From assembly GCA_002722885.1 (NCBI GenBank), contig PBNE01000006.1, forward strand, positions 147,690 to 211,689: DNA of 64,000 nucleotides, written 5' to 3'. A program made the translations under genes and the position numbers. Position 1 is the stretch's first letter, and each line of letters starts with the position of its first letter. Shown piece by piece: positions 33,975 to 43,931 of this stretch. Under the pieces are notes generated by a model. That model did not search any database. It saw nothing but the letters and a program-made list of their open reading frames with translations, and was not told the DNA's origin. Source of the DNA: Rhodospirillaceae bacterium. Its GTDB lineage: Bacteria > Pseudomonadota > Alphaproteobacteria > SP197.

Positions 33975-34895
33975 GTGCCCGAGCCGACACCTCATACGGC
34001 CGCGCGCGAGGCTGCCGACGTTCAGCGCAACAATCTGCATGGCGCCGCTTTTGCGGTGGCCGCCACGATCGGTTTCACCATTGTCTCGGTTCTGGTGAAG
34101 TCTCTGGGCGATACCGGCATGGATGTCTTTCAGACGGTTGTGGTGCGCGCGGTGGTCGGCCTCACCATACTCTCACCGTTGTTCTGGCGCGCCCGCCTCT
34201 TGCCCTGGCGCACCCAGCATCTGCCGATCCACATTATCCGAGCCGTGTTGGGCGGGACCGCCGTGCTCACCGGCTACTACGCCTTCATGCGGTTGCCGCT
34301 GGCCGAGGTGACGGCGATCAGTTTCACCGTGCCGCTGTTCGTGACCGTGTCGGCCGCCCTGTTCCTAAATGAGGGTGTGGGCTGGCGACGCTGGTTGGCA
34401 ACCACCGTCGGTTTCGGCGGTGTACTCGTGGTCGCGCGTCCGTTCGACGGTTCACCGGAACTCGCCACCTTGCTCGCCGTGGCCATGGCGTTGTGCATCG
34501 CCTTTTCGGTGGTGCTGCTGAAACGCTTTCCCGCCCGGGAAAGTCAGCTCACCATGTTGTTTTTTTTTCTTGTCGTTTCGGGCCTGATGGCATTGCCCCA
34601 TTGCCTTGCCGGGTGGCAGGAACCCACGACCGAACAATGGCTCCTGCTCCTGGGAATCGGCGTGGTGGGTCTGGTATCCCAGGCTGCGATCATCCGGGCC
34701 TTCCGCATCGGTGAAGCCAGTTTTGTGGCCCCGTTCGACTACGTCAGACTGTTGTTTGCCGGGATTGCCGGCGTGATCTTCTTTGCTGAGCTGCCCGACA
34801 TCTGGACCTATGCCGGGTCGGCCCTGATCATCGGCTCGACGCTTTACATCGCGCGCCGCGAAGCGCGTCTGGCCAGGGCCGCCAATCAGTCCTGA
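33975..34895 (+). CDS. EamA/RhaT-type DMT superfamily transporter
   Basis: A 306-aa permease with about ten hydrophobic helices in two EamA repeats; the second repeat has SQAAIIRAFRIGEASFVAPFDYVRLLFA, a standard feature. The start is GTG at 33975; a later in-frame ATG (MHGAAFAV) is also possible. The substrate is unknown. It stands alone after the Sco gene and overlaps the end of the convergent sugar isomerase-like gene by 10 bp. Confidence 0.85.
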   Translation: MPEPTPHTAAREAADVQRNNLHGAAFAVAATIGFTIVSVLVKSLGDTGMDVFQTVVVRAVVGLTILSPLFWRARLLPWRTQHLPIHIIRAVLGGTAVLTGYYAFMRLPLAEVTAISFTVPLFVTVSAALFLNEGVGWRRWLATTVGFGGVLVVARPFDGSPELATLLAVAMALCIAFSVVLLKRFPARESQLTMLFFFLVVSGLMALPHCLAGWQEPTTEQWLLLLGIGVVGLVSQAAIIRAFRIGEASFVAPFDYVRLLFAGIAGVIFFAELPDIWTYAGSALIIGSTLYIARREARLARAANQS

Positions 34896-35740
34896 TTGGC
34901 CTTTCCCTCGACTTCAAGGCGGGCCCAGATTTCCTCGATCCAGCCTTTGATCACAAGACCCTCTTCCCAGCGGTCACTGAGTTCCCAGCCGTCCTTGTCG
35001 GTGATGGCATAGGGCGGTGGACCCAGCTCGATCAGGAAGTTCAGCGTGGCGTCAGGCGCCTCGCGATAGCGCCATTTCCGGATGCCGTCCTCCCACCACT
35101 GGCGGAAGCGGGTCACCCAGCCCTGCTGCTGCGGGAAGTCGAGCTGAATCTGGACCTGCTCGCGGCTGGCCACACGCCCTTGGAAGGCGACGGAACGGTC
35201 CAGGACCTGCTGGATCCAGTGTTCGTCGCGGGTCGGGATGGGCCAGGTAAACTCGCGTGCCACCACGAAGTGGGAAAGGTCGGCGCAGACCTTCATCTCC
35301 GGCACAGCTTCCATAAGCTGCAGCGTGTAGAGCATGTCGGTCGTGATGCAGTCGCGATGGGTTTCGATCATGCAGGGCATGCCGGCCTGATCGGCCATCT
35401 CGAGCCAGCGTTTGATGATGTCGGCACCTTCGGCCACCGTCATGGGATACATCTGCCCGATCACATTGAGGTGCCGGGCGCCCAGCTCCATCGCCATGTC
35501 GATATCGCTCTGGAAGCCCTCGACCGACTTCGGGAAGGCACAGGCCGTGCAGGCCAGTCCCGCCTTTGAGAGCAGCTTCTGGGCCTTGCGCGCACCGTCG
35601 GTCACGCCGGTCAAGAGGTCCATGCCGGCGTAGCCCGCATCCTTGAGCATCTCGACCTGCTCCTCGATGGGCCATTCGTGACCATCGGGCCGGCGGCGCT
35701 CCATGCCCCAGATCGACTGAAAGACTTCAAGCTTCTGCAT
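34886..35740 (-). CDS. Sugar phosphate isomerase/epimerase-like TIM barrel protein
   Basis: A 284-aa protein of the xylose isomerase-like TIM-barrel superfamily (AP endonuclease 2 fold). Strands such as GYAGMDLLTGV, HLNVIGQM and the metal-ligand region CMIETHRDCITTDM, then KVCADLSHFVV, fit the fold. Such enzymes isomerise sugars, inosose or hydroxypyruvate-like compounds. It lies just downstream of hemF and trmL on the same strand, 12 bp from hemF, but is unlikely to belong to haem synthesis. No closer assignment is possible from sequence. Confidence 0.75.
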   Translation of the reverse strand: MQKLEVFQSIWGMERRRPDGHEWPIEEQVEMLKDAGYAGMDLLTGVTDGARKAQKLLSKAGLACTACAFPKSVEGFQSDIDMAMELGARHLNVIGQMYPMTVAEGADIIKRWLEMADQAGMPCMIETHRDCITTDMLYTLQLMEAVPEMKVCADLSHFVVAREFTWPIPTRDEHWIQQVLDRSVAFQGRVASREQVQIQLDFPQQQGWVTRFRQWWEDGIRKWRYREAPDATLNFLIELGPPPYAITDKDGWELSDRWEEGLVIKGWIEEIWARLEVEGKANQD

Positions 35741-35752
35741 GGTTCGCTCCTC

Positions 35753-36622
35753 TTAAGGCCACTTTGCTTCGGGCGGCAGGGACATCAGGATGGCGTCAGT
35801 GTTGCCGCCGGTCATTAATCCGAATTGGGTGCCGCGATCGTAGACCAGATTGAATTCGGCGTATTGACCTCTGTAGACCAACTGTTCTTCCCTCTGTTCA
35901 TCCGTCCATTCCCTCGCCATGTGGCGGCGCACCAGTTCCGGGTAGATCGTTCGAAACGTCTCGCCGACATCCCGTGTGAATGCGAACGAAGCATCGTCGG
36001 CATCGATGTAGTCATAGAAGATGCCGCCAACGCCGCGCGCGATGTTGCGGTGTTTGATAAAGAAGTAGTCGTCGGCCCATTCTTTGAAGCGCGGATAGTC
36101 ACCGCATTCGTGGCGCTTGCAGCAGGCTTCAAAGGCGCCGTGAAAATCCGCCGTGTCCTGATCGACAGGCAGCGGTGGATTGAGATCGGCGCCACCGCCG
36201 AACCACGATTTCCCGGCTGTCGCAATGTGGCGGGTGTTCATGTGGACGGCCGGCACCAGCGGCGAATGCATATGGGCGACCAGAGAGACGCCGGAAGCCC
36301 AGAAGCGGCCGTCATCTGCCTCCGTGCCGGGAATCTCGCCGCGAAACTTGTCCGAGAATTCACCCCAGACAGTCGAAACATTGACACCGACCTTTTCGAA
36401 CACACGTCCCCTCATGACCGCCATAACGCCACCACCGCCTTCAGGACGATCCCAGGCGGTGCGCTCGAAACGGCCGGCAGGGCGATCGTCGAGCGGGCCG
36501 GCATGGTCGTCTTCGATGGCTTCGAAGGCATCGCATATGGAATTGCGGAGTGTTTCGAACCAGGCGCTCGCCTGGTCACGGCGTTCTGGGTTGCCGGGCA
36601 GATTGTCGGATGTGTCTGTCAT
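35753..36622 (-). CDS. hemF: Oxygen-dependent coproporphyrinogen III oxidase
   Basis: A 289-aa enzyme that oxidatively decarboxylates coproporphyrinogen III to protoporphyrinogen IX in haem synthesis with O2. Recognisable parts are [24 protein letters not shown] near residue 62, [21 protein letters not shown], and [14 protein letters not shown]. The length is typical. Its start overlaps the trmL stop by 4 bp. Its presence indicates an organism that makes haem aerobically. Confidence 0.95.
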   Translation of the reverse strand: MTDTSDNLPGNPERRDQASAWFETLRNSICDAFEAIEDDHAGPLDDRPAGRFERTAWDRPEGGGGVMAVMRGRVFEKVGVNVSTVWGEFSDKFRGEIPGTEADDGRFWASGVSLVAHMHSPLVPAVHMNTRHIATAGKSWFGGGADLNPPLPVDQDTADFHGAFEACCKRHECGDYPRFKEWADDYFFIKHRNIARGVGGIFYDYIDADDASFAFTRDVGETFRTIYPELVRRHMAREWTDEQREEQLVYRGQYAEFNLVYDRGTQFGLMTGGNTDAILMSLPPEAKWP

Positions 36623-37101
36623 AAGAAATCGGTCTCCGGGGTGGCAGCAATCTCGCTGAAAGCACCGCTCTGGCGCAAGGCTTCGCTCATTGTCATGGCT
36701 GTGGCCATGGCAACATTGATCGAGCGCAAGCCCGGCGCCATCGGAATGGTCACGCGGAGGTCGGCGCGGGCGTGGACAAGGTCGGGCACCCCGGCGCTTT
36801 CACGCCCGAACAGAAAGACGTCATCCGACAGAAGAGAGCTGGAATAGAGGCTTGTCGCTCCCTTGGTCGTGAGAAGAACCAGGCGTCGGTTTCCGGTGGT
36901 CTCCAGGAACTGTTCCCAACTGTCGTGGCGTGTCAGATCGAGATGGTCGGTGTAGTCCATCAGAGCGCGCCGGAACCGGGTGTCGCCGAGCTGGAAGCCG
37001 GCGGGTTCAATGATATCCACAGAAACGCCCAGACAGGCCGCAAGGCGCAAAATCGTGCCGGTGTTCTGCGGAATATCCGGTTGATAGAGGGCAATTCGCA
37101 T
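36619..37101 (-). CDS. trmL: tRNA (cytidine/uridine(34)-2'-O)-methyltransferase
   Basis: A 160-aa SPOUT-fold methyltransferase that methylates the wobble ribose of certain leucine tRNAs using SAM. It starts [19 protein letters not shown], which is diagnostic, and has the knot motifs [10 protein letters not shown] and [13 protein letters not shown]. The ORF-track start is 56 codons too early; ATG 37101 gives the usual length. It is divergent from the cytochrome bc1 operon, an order often seen in alphaproteobacteria. Confidence 0.95.
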   Translation of the reverse strand: MRIALYQPDIPQNTGTILRLAACLGVSVDIIEPAGFQLGDTRFRRALMDYTDHLDLTRHDSWEQFLETTGNRRLVLLTTKGATSLYSSSLLSDDVFLFGRESAGVPDLVHARADLRVTIPMAPGLRSINVAMATAMTMSEALRQSGAFSEIAATPETDFL

Positions 37102-37130
37102 GTTCCTTGTTTCCCAGTCGTTTCGGACCC

Positions 37131-37157
37131 TTGCACGGCACCGAACGGCAGTATATT
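37131..37157 (+). promoter_or_regulatory. Candidate promoter of the bc1 operon
   Basis: TTGCAC (37131-37136) and TATATT (37152-37157) are 15 bp apart, in the 166-bp region between trmL and petA. The spacing is a little short (16 if the -35 is shifted one base). The 110-nt untranslated leader that follows shows no clear hairpin with a T run. Pattern match only. Confidence 0.35.
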
Positions 37158-37267
37158 CATGCCCCGCCTTCGGGTTTTCCAAGGCGTCAGCGGGTTTGTG
37201 GGGACTGTCCTTCGGGATGGTGGATGCCATGGACCGGGAATTACAACAACGCAGAGGTCTCCCTGCC

Positions 37268-37792
37268 ATGGCGGAGAACAGAGTTGGCGCGCATGAAGAA
37301 ACCCGGCGCGACTTCCTTTATGTGGCGACTGGCGCTGTCGCGGCCGTTGGTGCAGCCTGCGTGGCCTGGCCTTTAATCGATCAGATGAACCCGTCGGCCG
37401 ACGTGCTGGCGTTGTCGTCGACCGAAGTGGACCTGACGCCGGTTCCGGTTGGTCAGCAGATCACCGTGAATTGGCGCGGCAAGCCGGTCTTCATTCGTCA
37501 CCGGACGGAGAGTGACATCGAAGAGGCGCGCGCCGTGCCGCTGGAAGATCTCAAGGATCCTCAGACCGACGAAGAACGTACCGAGCGTCCTGAATGGCTG
37601 GTCATGGTGGGCGTTTGCACCCATCTGGGCTGTGTACCCCTGGCCGATGCCGGTGACTACCACGGCTGGTTCTGCCCCTGTCACGGCTCGCACTATGATA
37701 CCTCCGGACGTATCCGGAAGGGTCCGGCACCCGAGAATCTGACCATTCCCGGCTATGCCTTCACCGACGACACCACCGTTGTCGTAGGCTGA
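37268..37792 (+). CDS. petA: Ubiquinol-cytochrome c reductase Rieske iron-sulfur subunit
   Basis: A 174-aa subunit of the bc1 complex. The N-terminus has a Tat-type motif [17 protein letters not shown] that doubles as the membrane anchor. The [2Fe-2S] ligands are in CTHLGC near residue 118 and CPCHGS near residue 137. It passes electrons from ubiquinol to cytochrome c1 in the inner membrane, facing the periplasm. I chose ATG 37268 with AGAGG upstream; the long ORF-track extension is antisense to trmL. It is followed by cytochrome b after 14 bp. Confidence 0.95.
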   Translation: MAENRVGAHEETRRDFLYVATGAVAAVGAACVAWPLIDQMNPSADVLALSSTEVDLTPVPVGQQITVNWRGKPVFIRHRTESDIEEARAVPLEDLKDPQTDEERTERPEWLVMVGVCTHLGCVPLADAGDYHGWFCPCHGSHYDTSGRIRKGPAPENLTIPGYAFTDDTTVVVG

Positions 37793-37806
37793 GGGAGAGA
37801 GCGCCC

Positions 37807-39054
37807 ATGGAAAAAATCCTGAACATCGGCGTGGTTCGCTGGTTCGACAACCGGCTTCCGGTTCTCAGCTTCGCCAACGAACATCTCATGGTGTACCCGG
37901 CCCCGCGTAACCTGAATTACGCGTGGAACTTCGGTTCGTTGGCCGGCCTTGCCCTGATGATCCAGATCGTCACCGGTATCGTTCTGGCGATGCACTACAC
38001 ACCCAGCACCGAAGCCGCCTTCGACAGCGTTGAGCGCATCATGCGTGACGTGAACTACGGCTGGCTGATCCGCTACATGCACGCCAACGGTGCGTCCTTC
38101 TTCTTCATCGTTGTCTATCTCCACGTTTTCCGAGGCCTCTACTACGGCTCCTACAAGGCGCCGCGCGAGGTGCTCTGGTGGATCGGACTGGTGATCCTTC
38201 TTGCCATGATGGGCACAGCCTTCATGGGTTATGTGCTGCCTTGGGGCCAGATGAGCTTCTGGGGTGCCACCGTGATCACCAACCTGTTCTCGGCCATCCC
38301 CATCATCGGGACGCCGATTGTTGAATGGCTGTGGGGTGGCTTCGCGGTCGACAATCCCACGCTGAACCGCTTTTATGCCCTGCACTATCTGCTGCCGTTC
38401 GTGATTGCCGGCCTGGTCGTGCTGCACCTGTGGGCGCTGCACCACAAGAAGTCGAACAACCCGCTGGGCATCGACTACAAGGGACCGCAGGATTTCATCC
38501 CGTTCCATCCCTACTACACGATCAAGGATGCGTTCGGTGCGGGCATTTTCCTGATCTTCTTCGCGGTCTTCCTGTTCTACGCGCCCAACTACATGGGTCA
38601 TCCGGACAACTACATTCCGGCTGACCCGCTGAAGACCCCGGCCCACATCGTGCCGGAATGGTACTTCCTGCCGTTCTACGCGATCCTTCGCGCCATCCCC
38701 GACAAACTGGGTGGTGTCATCGCGATGGGCCTGTCGATCGGCATTCTGTTCCTGCTGCCCTGGCTCGATACCTCGCGGATCCGTTCGGCGACTTTCCGGC
38801 CCGTGTTCAAGTGGTTCTACTGGATCATGGTGCTCGACATGCTGATCCTGGGTTATGTCGGTTCGCAGCCTGCTGAAGGCGTGTGGATCATCATCGGACA
38901 GCTGGCTACAGCTTACTACTTCATCCACTTCCTGATCCTGCTGCCTGTCATTGGCTGGTTCGAGAAGCCCAAGCCCTTGCCCGACAGCATTGCCAAACCG
39001 GTGTTGTCCGGCGGGCTCGGCGTGGCAAATGCCGCCGCAAACGACAAGGCGTGA
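37807..39054 (+). CDS. petB: Cytochrome b of the bc1 complex
   Basis: A 415-aa integral membrane protein with eight or more helices, carrying haems bL and bH. Ligand-bearing helices include [20 protein letters not shown] and [20 protein letters not shown]. The Qo site motif [13 protein letters not shown] is intact near residue 285. The length is that of a full-length bacterial cytochrome b, not the split b6/subunit IV form. It overlaps nothing and is followed by cytochrome c1 after 11 bp. Confidence 0.96.
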   Translation: MEKILNIGVVRWFDNRLPVLSFANEHLMVYPAPRNLNYAWNFGSLAGLALMIQIVTGIVLAMHYTPSTEAAFDSVERIMRDVNYGWLIRYMHANGASFFFIVVYLHVFRGLYYGSYKAPREVLWWIGLVILLAMMGTAFMGYVLPWGQMSFWGATVITNLFSAIPIIGTPIVEWLWGGFAVDNPTLNRFYALHYLLPFVIAGLVVLHLWALHHKKSNNPLGIDYKGPQDFIPFHPYYTIKDAFGAGIFLIFFAVFLFYAPNYMGHPDNYIPADPLKTPAHIVPEWYFLPFYAILRAIPDKLGGVIAMGLSIGILFLLPWLDTSRIRSATFRPVFKWFYWIMVLDMLILGYVGSQPAEGVWIIIGQLATAYYFIHFLILLPVIGWFEKPKPLPDSIAKPVLSGGLGVANAAANDKA

Positions 39055-39065
39055 GGAGAGACGCG

Positions 39066-39824
39066 ATGAACCGTATCCTCCCTGCCATCCTTGCCCTGCT
39101 CCTGGCCGCTCCGACGACCGCACTGGCTGCAGGCAACGCGCACGAGCCTGAGTCACACAACTGGTCGTGGGACGGCATCTTTGGAACCTATGACCGAGAG
39201 CAGCTTCAGGGCGGTCTTGAGATCTTCCTGGGTCAGTGCATCAACTGCCACAGCCTGAAGTATGTCCACTTCCGCGATCTCATGCAGCTTGGACTTACCG
39301 AAGAAGAGGCGAAGGCCCTGGCCGAAGGCTATGAGGTTGCTGGTGAACCGGACGAGTGGGGCGATCCCACCACCCGTCCTGCCAAGCTCTTCGATCCGAT
39401 TCCGTCGCCCTACCGCAACGACACGGAAGCGCGTGCTCTGAACAACGGAGCATTGCCGCCCGATCTGTCGCTGATGGCCAAGGCACGCAAGGACGGTTCG
39501 AACTATCTCGCATCGCTGCTCGAAGATGAGGAGTACAATACTGGCGAGACCAGCGACGGCGGTCTCTATCACAACCAGTATTTTTCGGGCGGTCTGATTG
39601 CCATGGCGCCGCCGCTCTATCCGGGACTGCTGATTGATGACGAAGGCAACGACGTCCCGGTTGCCGAGATGGCAGAAGACATCGCGGCCTTCCTGACCTG
39701 GGCGGCCGAGCCGCGCATGGAAGACCGCAAGGCGATGGGCCTGAAGGTTCTGCTGTTCCTTCTGGTTCTGACCGGCCTCTTCTACGTCTGCAAGCGCAAG
39801 ATCTGGGCGAACGTCGAGCACTGA
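39066..39824 (+). CDS. petC: Cytochrome c1 of the bc1 complex
   Basis: A 252-aa periplasmic c-type cytochrome with a signal peptide (ILPAILALLLAAPTTALA), one haem-binding CINCH near residue 58, the sixth-ligand Met in AMAPPLYPG near residue 182, and a C-terminal anchor helix (VLLFLLVLTGLFYV) with basic end. It takes electrons from the Rieske protein and passes them to soluble cytochrome c. ATG 39066 is preceded by GAGGAG. It completes the petABC operon. Confidence 0.95.
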   Translation: MNRILPAILALLLAAPTTALAAGNAHEPESHNWSWDGIFGTYDREQLQGGLEIFLGQCINCHSLKYVHFRDLMQLGLTEEEAKALAEGYEVAGEPDEWGDPTTRPAKLFDPIPSPYRNDTEARALNNGALPPDLSLMAKARKDGSNYLASLLEDEEYNTGETSDGGLYHNQYFSGGLIAMAPPLYPGLLIDDEGNDVPVAEMAEDIAAFLTWAAEPRMEDRKAMGLKVLLFLLVLTGLFYVCKRKIWANVEH

Positions 39825-39854
39825 CCTCGCTTTCCTTCTGGCGGGGGCACCGCG

Positions 39855-40727
39855 ATGACTGAAACGGTTCTGGGTGTCCTTGGGGGCAGCGGTGTCTATG
39901 ATATAGACGGCCTGGCCGATGCGCGCTGGGTCACGGTGGAAACGCCCTGGGGTGCGCCATCGGACCAGTTTCTCGAAGGCTCACTCGACGGCCAGCGGAT
40001 TGTGTTCCTGCCGCGTCACGGACGCGGCCACCTGATCTCGCCCACGGGCATTAACGCGCGCGCCAACATCGATGCGATGAAACGCATGGGGGTGACTGAT
40101 CTGATTTCGGTCGCGGCCGTGGGTTCTTTTCGGGAAGACCTTTCGCCCGGCACCTTTGTGATCTGCGATCAGTATGTCGACCGGACCAACAGCCGGGAAC
40201 GCAGCTTCTTCGGCGAGGGCTGTGTGGCCCATGTGTCGTTAGGCCATCCGGCCTGTGACCGTCTCGCCGATCGCGTGGCTGAGGCGGGCAAGGACGCCGA
40301 GATCGCGATGGTGCATGGCGGAACCTACCTCTGTATCGAAGGACCGCAGTTCTCGACCCTGGCCGAATCAAATCTCTACCGCTCCTGGGGGATGGACGTG
40401 ATCGGAATGACGGCAATGCCCGAGGTACGCCTCGCTCGCGAGGCGGAGATCTGTTACCTCACGGTCGCCATGGTGACCGACTACGACTGCTGGCACGAAG
40501 ACCACGGCGCGGTCACCGTCGAGCAGATTGTCGCGGTTCTGCACGTCAATGCCGACAACGCCCGCAAGCTGGTCAGGGCGCTGGCTCCGCGCGTCGGTGG
40601 ACGCGACCATCCCTGCGATAGGGGCTGTGACCGCTCTCTCGACTATGCCTTGATCACCCAGACGGACCATCGCGATCCGGCGCTGTTGAACAAGCTCGAT
40701 GCCGTTGCAGGTCGGGTGCTTGGATAG
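39855..40727 (+). CDS. mtnP: S-methyl-5'-thioadenosine phosphorylase
   Basis: A 290-aa enzyme of the PNP/MTAP family that splits methylthioadenosine into adenine and methylthioribose 1-phosphate. Key features are [11 protein letters not shown] at the phosphate-binding N-terminus, [20 protein letters not shown] near residue 52, and [17 protein letters not shown] near residue 188. It lies 30 bp after petC and 4 bp before apt, and its adenine product is the substrate of Apt, so the pair salvages adenine. Confidence 0.94.
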   Translation: MTETVLGVLGGSGVYDIDGLADARWVTVETPWGAPSDQFLEGSLDGQRIVFLPRHGRGHLISPTGINARANIDAMKRMGVTDLISVAAVGSFREDLSPGTFVICDQYVDRTNSRERSFFGEGCVAHVSLGHPACDRLADRVAEAGKDAEIAMVHGGTYLCIEGPQFSTLAESNLYRSWGMDVIGMTAMPEVRLAREAEICYLTVAMVTDYDCWHEDHGAVTVEQIVAVLHVNADNARKLVRALAPRVGGRDHPCDRGCDRSLDYALITQTDHRDPALLNKLDAVAGRVLG

Positions 40728-40731
40728 AGTG

Positions 40732-41259
40732 ATGGACCTCAAAAGCCTGATTCGCACCATTCCGGACTATCCCCACGAAGGGATCATGTTCCGAGACATC
40801 ACGACCCTGTTCGGTGACGCACGGGGGTTCCGCCGCACGGTTGATGAGCTGGTTCAGCCCTATGCCGGATACAAGATCGATGCGGTGGCGGGAATCGAGG
40901 CCCGTGGCTTCATTCTGGGTGGCGCCGTTGCACATCAGCTATCCGTCTCGTTCATTCCGATCCGCAAGAAGGGCAAACTGCCCTGGAGGACCATCGGTGC
41001 CGACTATGAGCTTGAGTACGGAACCGACCGCGTCGAGATCCACGAAGATGCGATTGCCCCGCGCGCACGCATCCTGCTTGTCGACGATCTGATCGCGACC
41101 GGGGGTACCACAGCTGCTGGGATCGAGTTGCTCCGTCGGACCGGCGCTGAGGTTGTGGGCTGTTCCTTCGTCATCGAGCTACCGGATCTCAATGGCGCTA
41201 CGGTTCTCGACAAGCTTGGTGTGCCGTTTCACGCATTGGTCCAGTTCGAGGGGACCTGA
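40732..41259 (+). CDS. apt: Adenine phosphoribosyltransferase
   Basis: A 175-aa enzyme converting adenine and PRPP to AMP. It has the N-terminal [18 protein letters not shown], the [16 protein letters not shown] loop near residue 60 and the PRPP-binding motif [14 protein letters not shown] near residue 118. ATG 40732 is chosen because it gives the normal length; the ORF-track extension is shadow. It follows mtnP and completes adenine salvage. Confidence 0.95.
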   Translation: MDLKSLIRTIPDYPHEGIMFRDITTLFGDARGFRRTVDELVQPYAGYKIDAVAGIEARGFILGGAVAHQLSVSFIPIRKKGKLPWRTIGADYELEYGTDRVEIHEDAIAPRARILLVDDLIATGGTTAAGIELLRRTGAEVVGCSFVIELPDLNGATVLDKLGVPFHALVQFEGT

Positions 41260-41260
41260 C

Positions 41261-42115
41261 ATGGCTGACGCCATCGCAGGCATCGACCATCTCCTGATCG
41301 ACAGTTCCGATCTGGAAGCTGACCGTACGGTCTGGGAGCGTCTCGGTTTCACCATGACGCCACGTGGGCGTCATCCCCAGTGGGGAACCGGCAACTACTG
41401 CACCATGTTCAATCAGGGTTATCTGGAACTGATCGGTGTCGTTGATGCCGCTGAGTTTGCTGCCAACGCGTCCCGACGGGGCTCGCGGAAGCAGGGTCCG
41501 GGGTTGTCGGCCATCGCCTTTGCCACGGCAGACGCTTATGCCGCGCGCGACACTCTGGTCGAGGCAGGCATTGCTGCTGACAGCACCAAGGATCTCTCGC
41601 GCCTGCTGGAGGGCGACGAAGGCACCACCGAGCCCCGGTTCGACATCCTTCATCTTCCGCCGGACGCGACTCCGGCCACCCCGATGTTCCTGTGTCGGCA
41701 TCGCACACCTGACCTCGTGCGTCGGCCCGGCTGGATGGATCACGCCAATGGCGTCACAGCGATTCTCTCCGTGACCGTGCCGGTGAGCGATCCCTTGGCC
41801 ATGGTGAGCCATCATGAGCGGCTTGTGGGTCCGTCAGCGGTCGCGGTGACTGATGAAATTGTCACGCTCCATCTGGGCCATGAAACGGTCATGCTTGCAC
41901 GGCACGACGACCTTCTGGCGCTTTATCCCGAACTTGTCCCGGAAACCGATGATGGTGCGTGTCCGGCCGTGGTGACTCTGTCCGTCGCGGACCTAGAGGC
42001 GACAACGGCCTATCTCCGCGGCGCCTCCGTCCCGGTTGTCCGTGATGCGCGGGCGGTGATGGTCGCTGCCGAAGACGCCTGTGGCATCGCGATGGTGTTC
42101 GAACAGGCGCCCTGA
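41261..42115 (+). CDS. VOC superfamily (glyoxalase-like domain) protein
   Basis: A 284-aa protein that starts with the glyoxalase-like sequence GIDHLLIDSSDLEADRTVWERLGF, followed by GTGNYCTMFNQGYLELIG, typical of the Glyoxalase_3 type of vicinal-oxygen-chelate proteins. The two halves look like tandem repeats of the fold. Members include dioxygenases and lyases as well as proteins of unknown role; I cannot assign a reaction. It starts 1 bp after apt and overlaps the antisense end of the chimeric ORF by 123 bp. Confidence 0.82.
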   Translation: MADAIAGIDHLLIDSSDLEADRTVWERLGFTMTPRGRHPQWGTGNYCTMFNQGYLELIGVVDAAEFAANASRRGSRKQGPGLSAIAFATADAYAARDTLVEAGIAADSTKDLSRLLEGDEGTTEPRFDILHLPPDATPATPMFLCRHRTPDLVRRPGWMDHANGVTAILSVTVPVSDPLAMVSHHERLVGPSAVAVTDEIVTLHLGHETVMLARHDDLLALYPELVPETDDGACPAVVTLSVADLEATTAYLRGASVPVVRDARAVMVAAEDACGIAMVFEQAP

Positions 42116-43165
42116 ACCTCTCGATCGTGAGGTCTGGTTGTTCTGCGCGTCGGCCTCATCGGCGACGTGCCTGGCCGCTGAACCTGCAATGGCATTGCGT
42201 TCCTCGCTCGTGAGCGGGCGATCAAGATTCTCTTCTCCGATCCTGACCGTGACCTCTCGGTTGGCGAACTTGATTCCGTTCTCCGCGAACAGCTCGCGGA
42301 TCTTGGCAAAGACGACGCGTCGCAACATCCACTGATCATCGGGTCGGGTCATGAACTTGATCGACATGATCTGAGCTGAATCTTCCATCTGGACCACGCC
42401 CTGGGACTTCAGACGCTGCAGGAACTGCGGTACAAGCTCTGGATCTTCCAAAAGCTTCTGCCCGAGCTTCTTGTTCAACTTGCGGGCCTTTTCGGCATCG
42501 GTGTCATAGGTCAGCCGCAGGGGCAGCATCATAATCGCCCAGTCACGGGACAAGTTGGTGACGTGACCGATGTCGCCGAAAGGCACGGTGTTCAACGGGC
42601 CCCGGTGATGGCGCAACTGCATGGATCGCACAGAAATCTTCTCCAGAGTGCCGTTGATGCTGCCGATGTCGATGTACTCACCCTTGCGGAAGGCGCCGTC
42701 GATCAGGAAGAACACGCCCGAGACGATGTCCTTGACCAGGGTCTGGGCGCCGAAACCCACCGCGAGACCCACGACGCTCGCGCCGGCCAGGAGCGGCAGA
42801 ACATTGACGCCCAGTTCGCGGGACACCCAAATGGCATCTTCACTGGGCAGGACAAACTGGCCGCCCTGGCTCATGCGTCGGGTGACAGCCTCGACCACGG
42901 CGGGCGTGCCATAGCCGGCTGTGCTCGACATGTCGCCCTGGTTGAAGTCGACATAACTGTGGCCGTCGATGTCAGTGAAGTGGGCGCCACTGCCCTTATC
43001 GACGTAGATGGTCGCGTGGTGGGTCAGCCTCCGCATCCAGGCCATCGGCACGCCAGAGGGCATGACCTCTGTAGCTTCCTCGACCAGCTTGGCCGAACGG
43101 GGACGGGATTGACTGAATCGTGCGTTTTCCCGCGCGATCAGCTCGGCAATGGTACTTCTGTTCAT
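41993..43165 (-). CDS. Chimeric ORF: class-III aminotransferase N-terminus joined to MscS channel
   Basis: This 390-aa ORF has two unrelated parts. Residues 1-118 are the N-terminus of a glutamate-1-semialdehyde aminomutase-like class-III aminotransferase (MPSGVPMAWMRR, DIDGHSYVDFNQGD, LPSEDAIWVSREL). From residue 119 it becomes an MscS mechanosensitive channel: the pore helix LLAGASVVGLAVGFGAQ, then GEYIDIGSINGTLEKISVRS and the beta and alpha/beta domains. The PLP-lysine half of the enzyme and the first channel helices are both missing. The start has an AAGGAG site at the aminotransferase end. The last ~40 residues lie antisense to the VOC gene. It is either a deletion fusion, perhaps helped by similar ELGV-like sequence, or an assembly chimera; function is doubtful. 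Confidence 0.8.
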   Translation of the reverse strand: MNRSTIAELIARENARFSQSRPRSAKLVEEATEVMPSGVPMAWMRRLTHHATIYVDKGSGAHFTDIDGHSYVDFNQGDMSSTAGYGTPAVVEAVTRRMSQGGQFVLPSEDAIWVSRELGVNVLPLLAGASVVGLAVGFGAQTLVKDIVSGVFFLIDGAFRKGEYIDIGSINGTLEKISVRSMQLRHHRGPLNTVPFGDIGHVTNLSRDWAIMMLPLRLTYDTDAEKARKLNKKLGQKLLEDPELVPQFLQRLKSQGVVQMEDSAQIMSIKFMTRPDDQWMLRRVVFAKIRELFAENGIKFANREVTVRIGEENLDRPLTSEERNAIAGSAARHVADEADAQNNQTSRSRGSGRLFEHHRDATGVFGSDHHRPRITDNRDGGAAEIGRCRL

Positions 43166-43376
43166 GGAACAAACTCCTTCGCCTGACGCCATAAGGGCGT
43201 CATGTCGGAGACCCTGTGATCTCCAAGGGGACAGGAAGAGCCGGAGGCAGCCGGACTCGTCGAGGAAGCGATTAGAGAGTCGCCGTGAACACGATGGTCA
43301 GCATAAATCCTGTCCGGTGACGTTGTGCCCCTGTCCTGATGGCGCGCGGGGGTCGGGAGCGTCAACCGGTCGGGCC

Positions 43377-43921
43377 GTGAGCTTTCGCGAACGCTACCTC
43401 AATCGACACATGCTGCTGGAACTGGGCCCGGCGGCGGTGTTCTTCGTGGCGAACCATGTCAGCGATCTGATGACCGCGACCGCGGTTGTGATGGCGGCCA
43501 CCGTTCTGACGACTGTTCTGGGTTTTGTCTCGCGGCACTCGGTGCCCGTTCTGCCCCTTGTCACCCTGGCGCTGGTTCTGATCCTGGGCGGCGCAACACT
43601 GGTCTTCCATGTCGAGCTCTTCATCAAGATCAAGTCGACGATCGGAGGCCTGTTGTTCGCAGCAGCGCTCGTTTTCGGACTCTTTTTGGAGCGTTCGCTG
43701 CTCGAACGAGCGCTGGGTTATCAGGTCTTTCTCACTAGGGAAGGCTGGCTTGTCCTGACCTGGCGCTCGTCACGGCTGTGATCAACGAGATGGCGTGGCG
43801 GACGCTGTCGACCGACGCCTGGGTCACGGTGGAGACGATCGAAACACCGGCGTCGATCGTCTGCTACATCCTGATCACGCGTCTGACCGCGCCACGCTAC
43901 TGGAACGGACCCGATCCCTGA
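43377..43921 (+). pseudogene. YciB/IspZ-like inner membrane protein, frameshifted near the end
   Basis: Starting at GTG 43377 (SFRERYLNRHMLLELGPAAVFFVANH), the protein shows the helices of the YciB (intracellular septation A) family through LTREGWLVLTW. The frame then stops at 43781, but a frame offset by one missing base continues as LVTAVINEMAWRTLSTDAWVT, matching the family's next segment, to a TGA at 43919. So a single-base loss at about 43755-43775 breaks the gene. It may be real inactivation or a sequencing error. The intact product would be about 181 aa, the normal length. It is convergent with ychF. Confidence 0.72.
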
Positions 43922-43931
43922 ACCCTCGTGT

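Noticed and set aside
37753-39156. 467-aa minus-strand ORF
   Set aside because: It is antisense to cytochrome b; rich in Gln, Arg, His and Asp with no domain.
43206-43336. Repeated CCTGTCC/GGACAGG words upstream of yciB
   Set aside because: Three short copies in mixed orientation and irregular spacing; not distinguishable from chance in GC-rich sequence.
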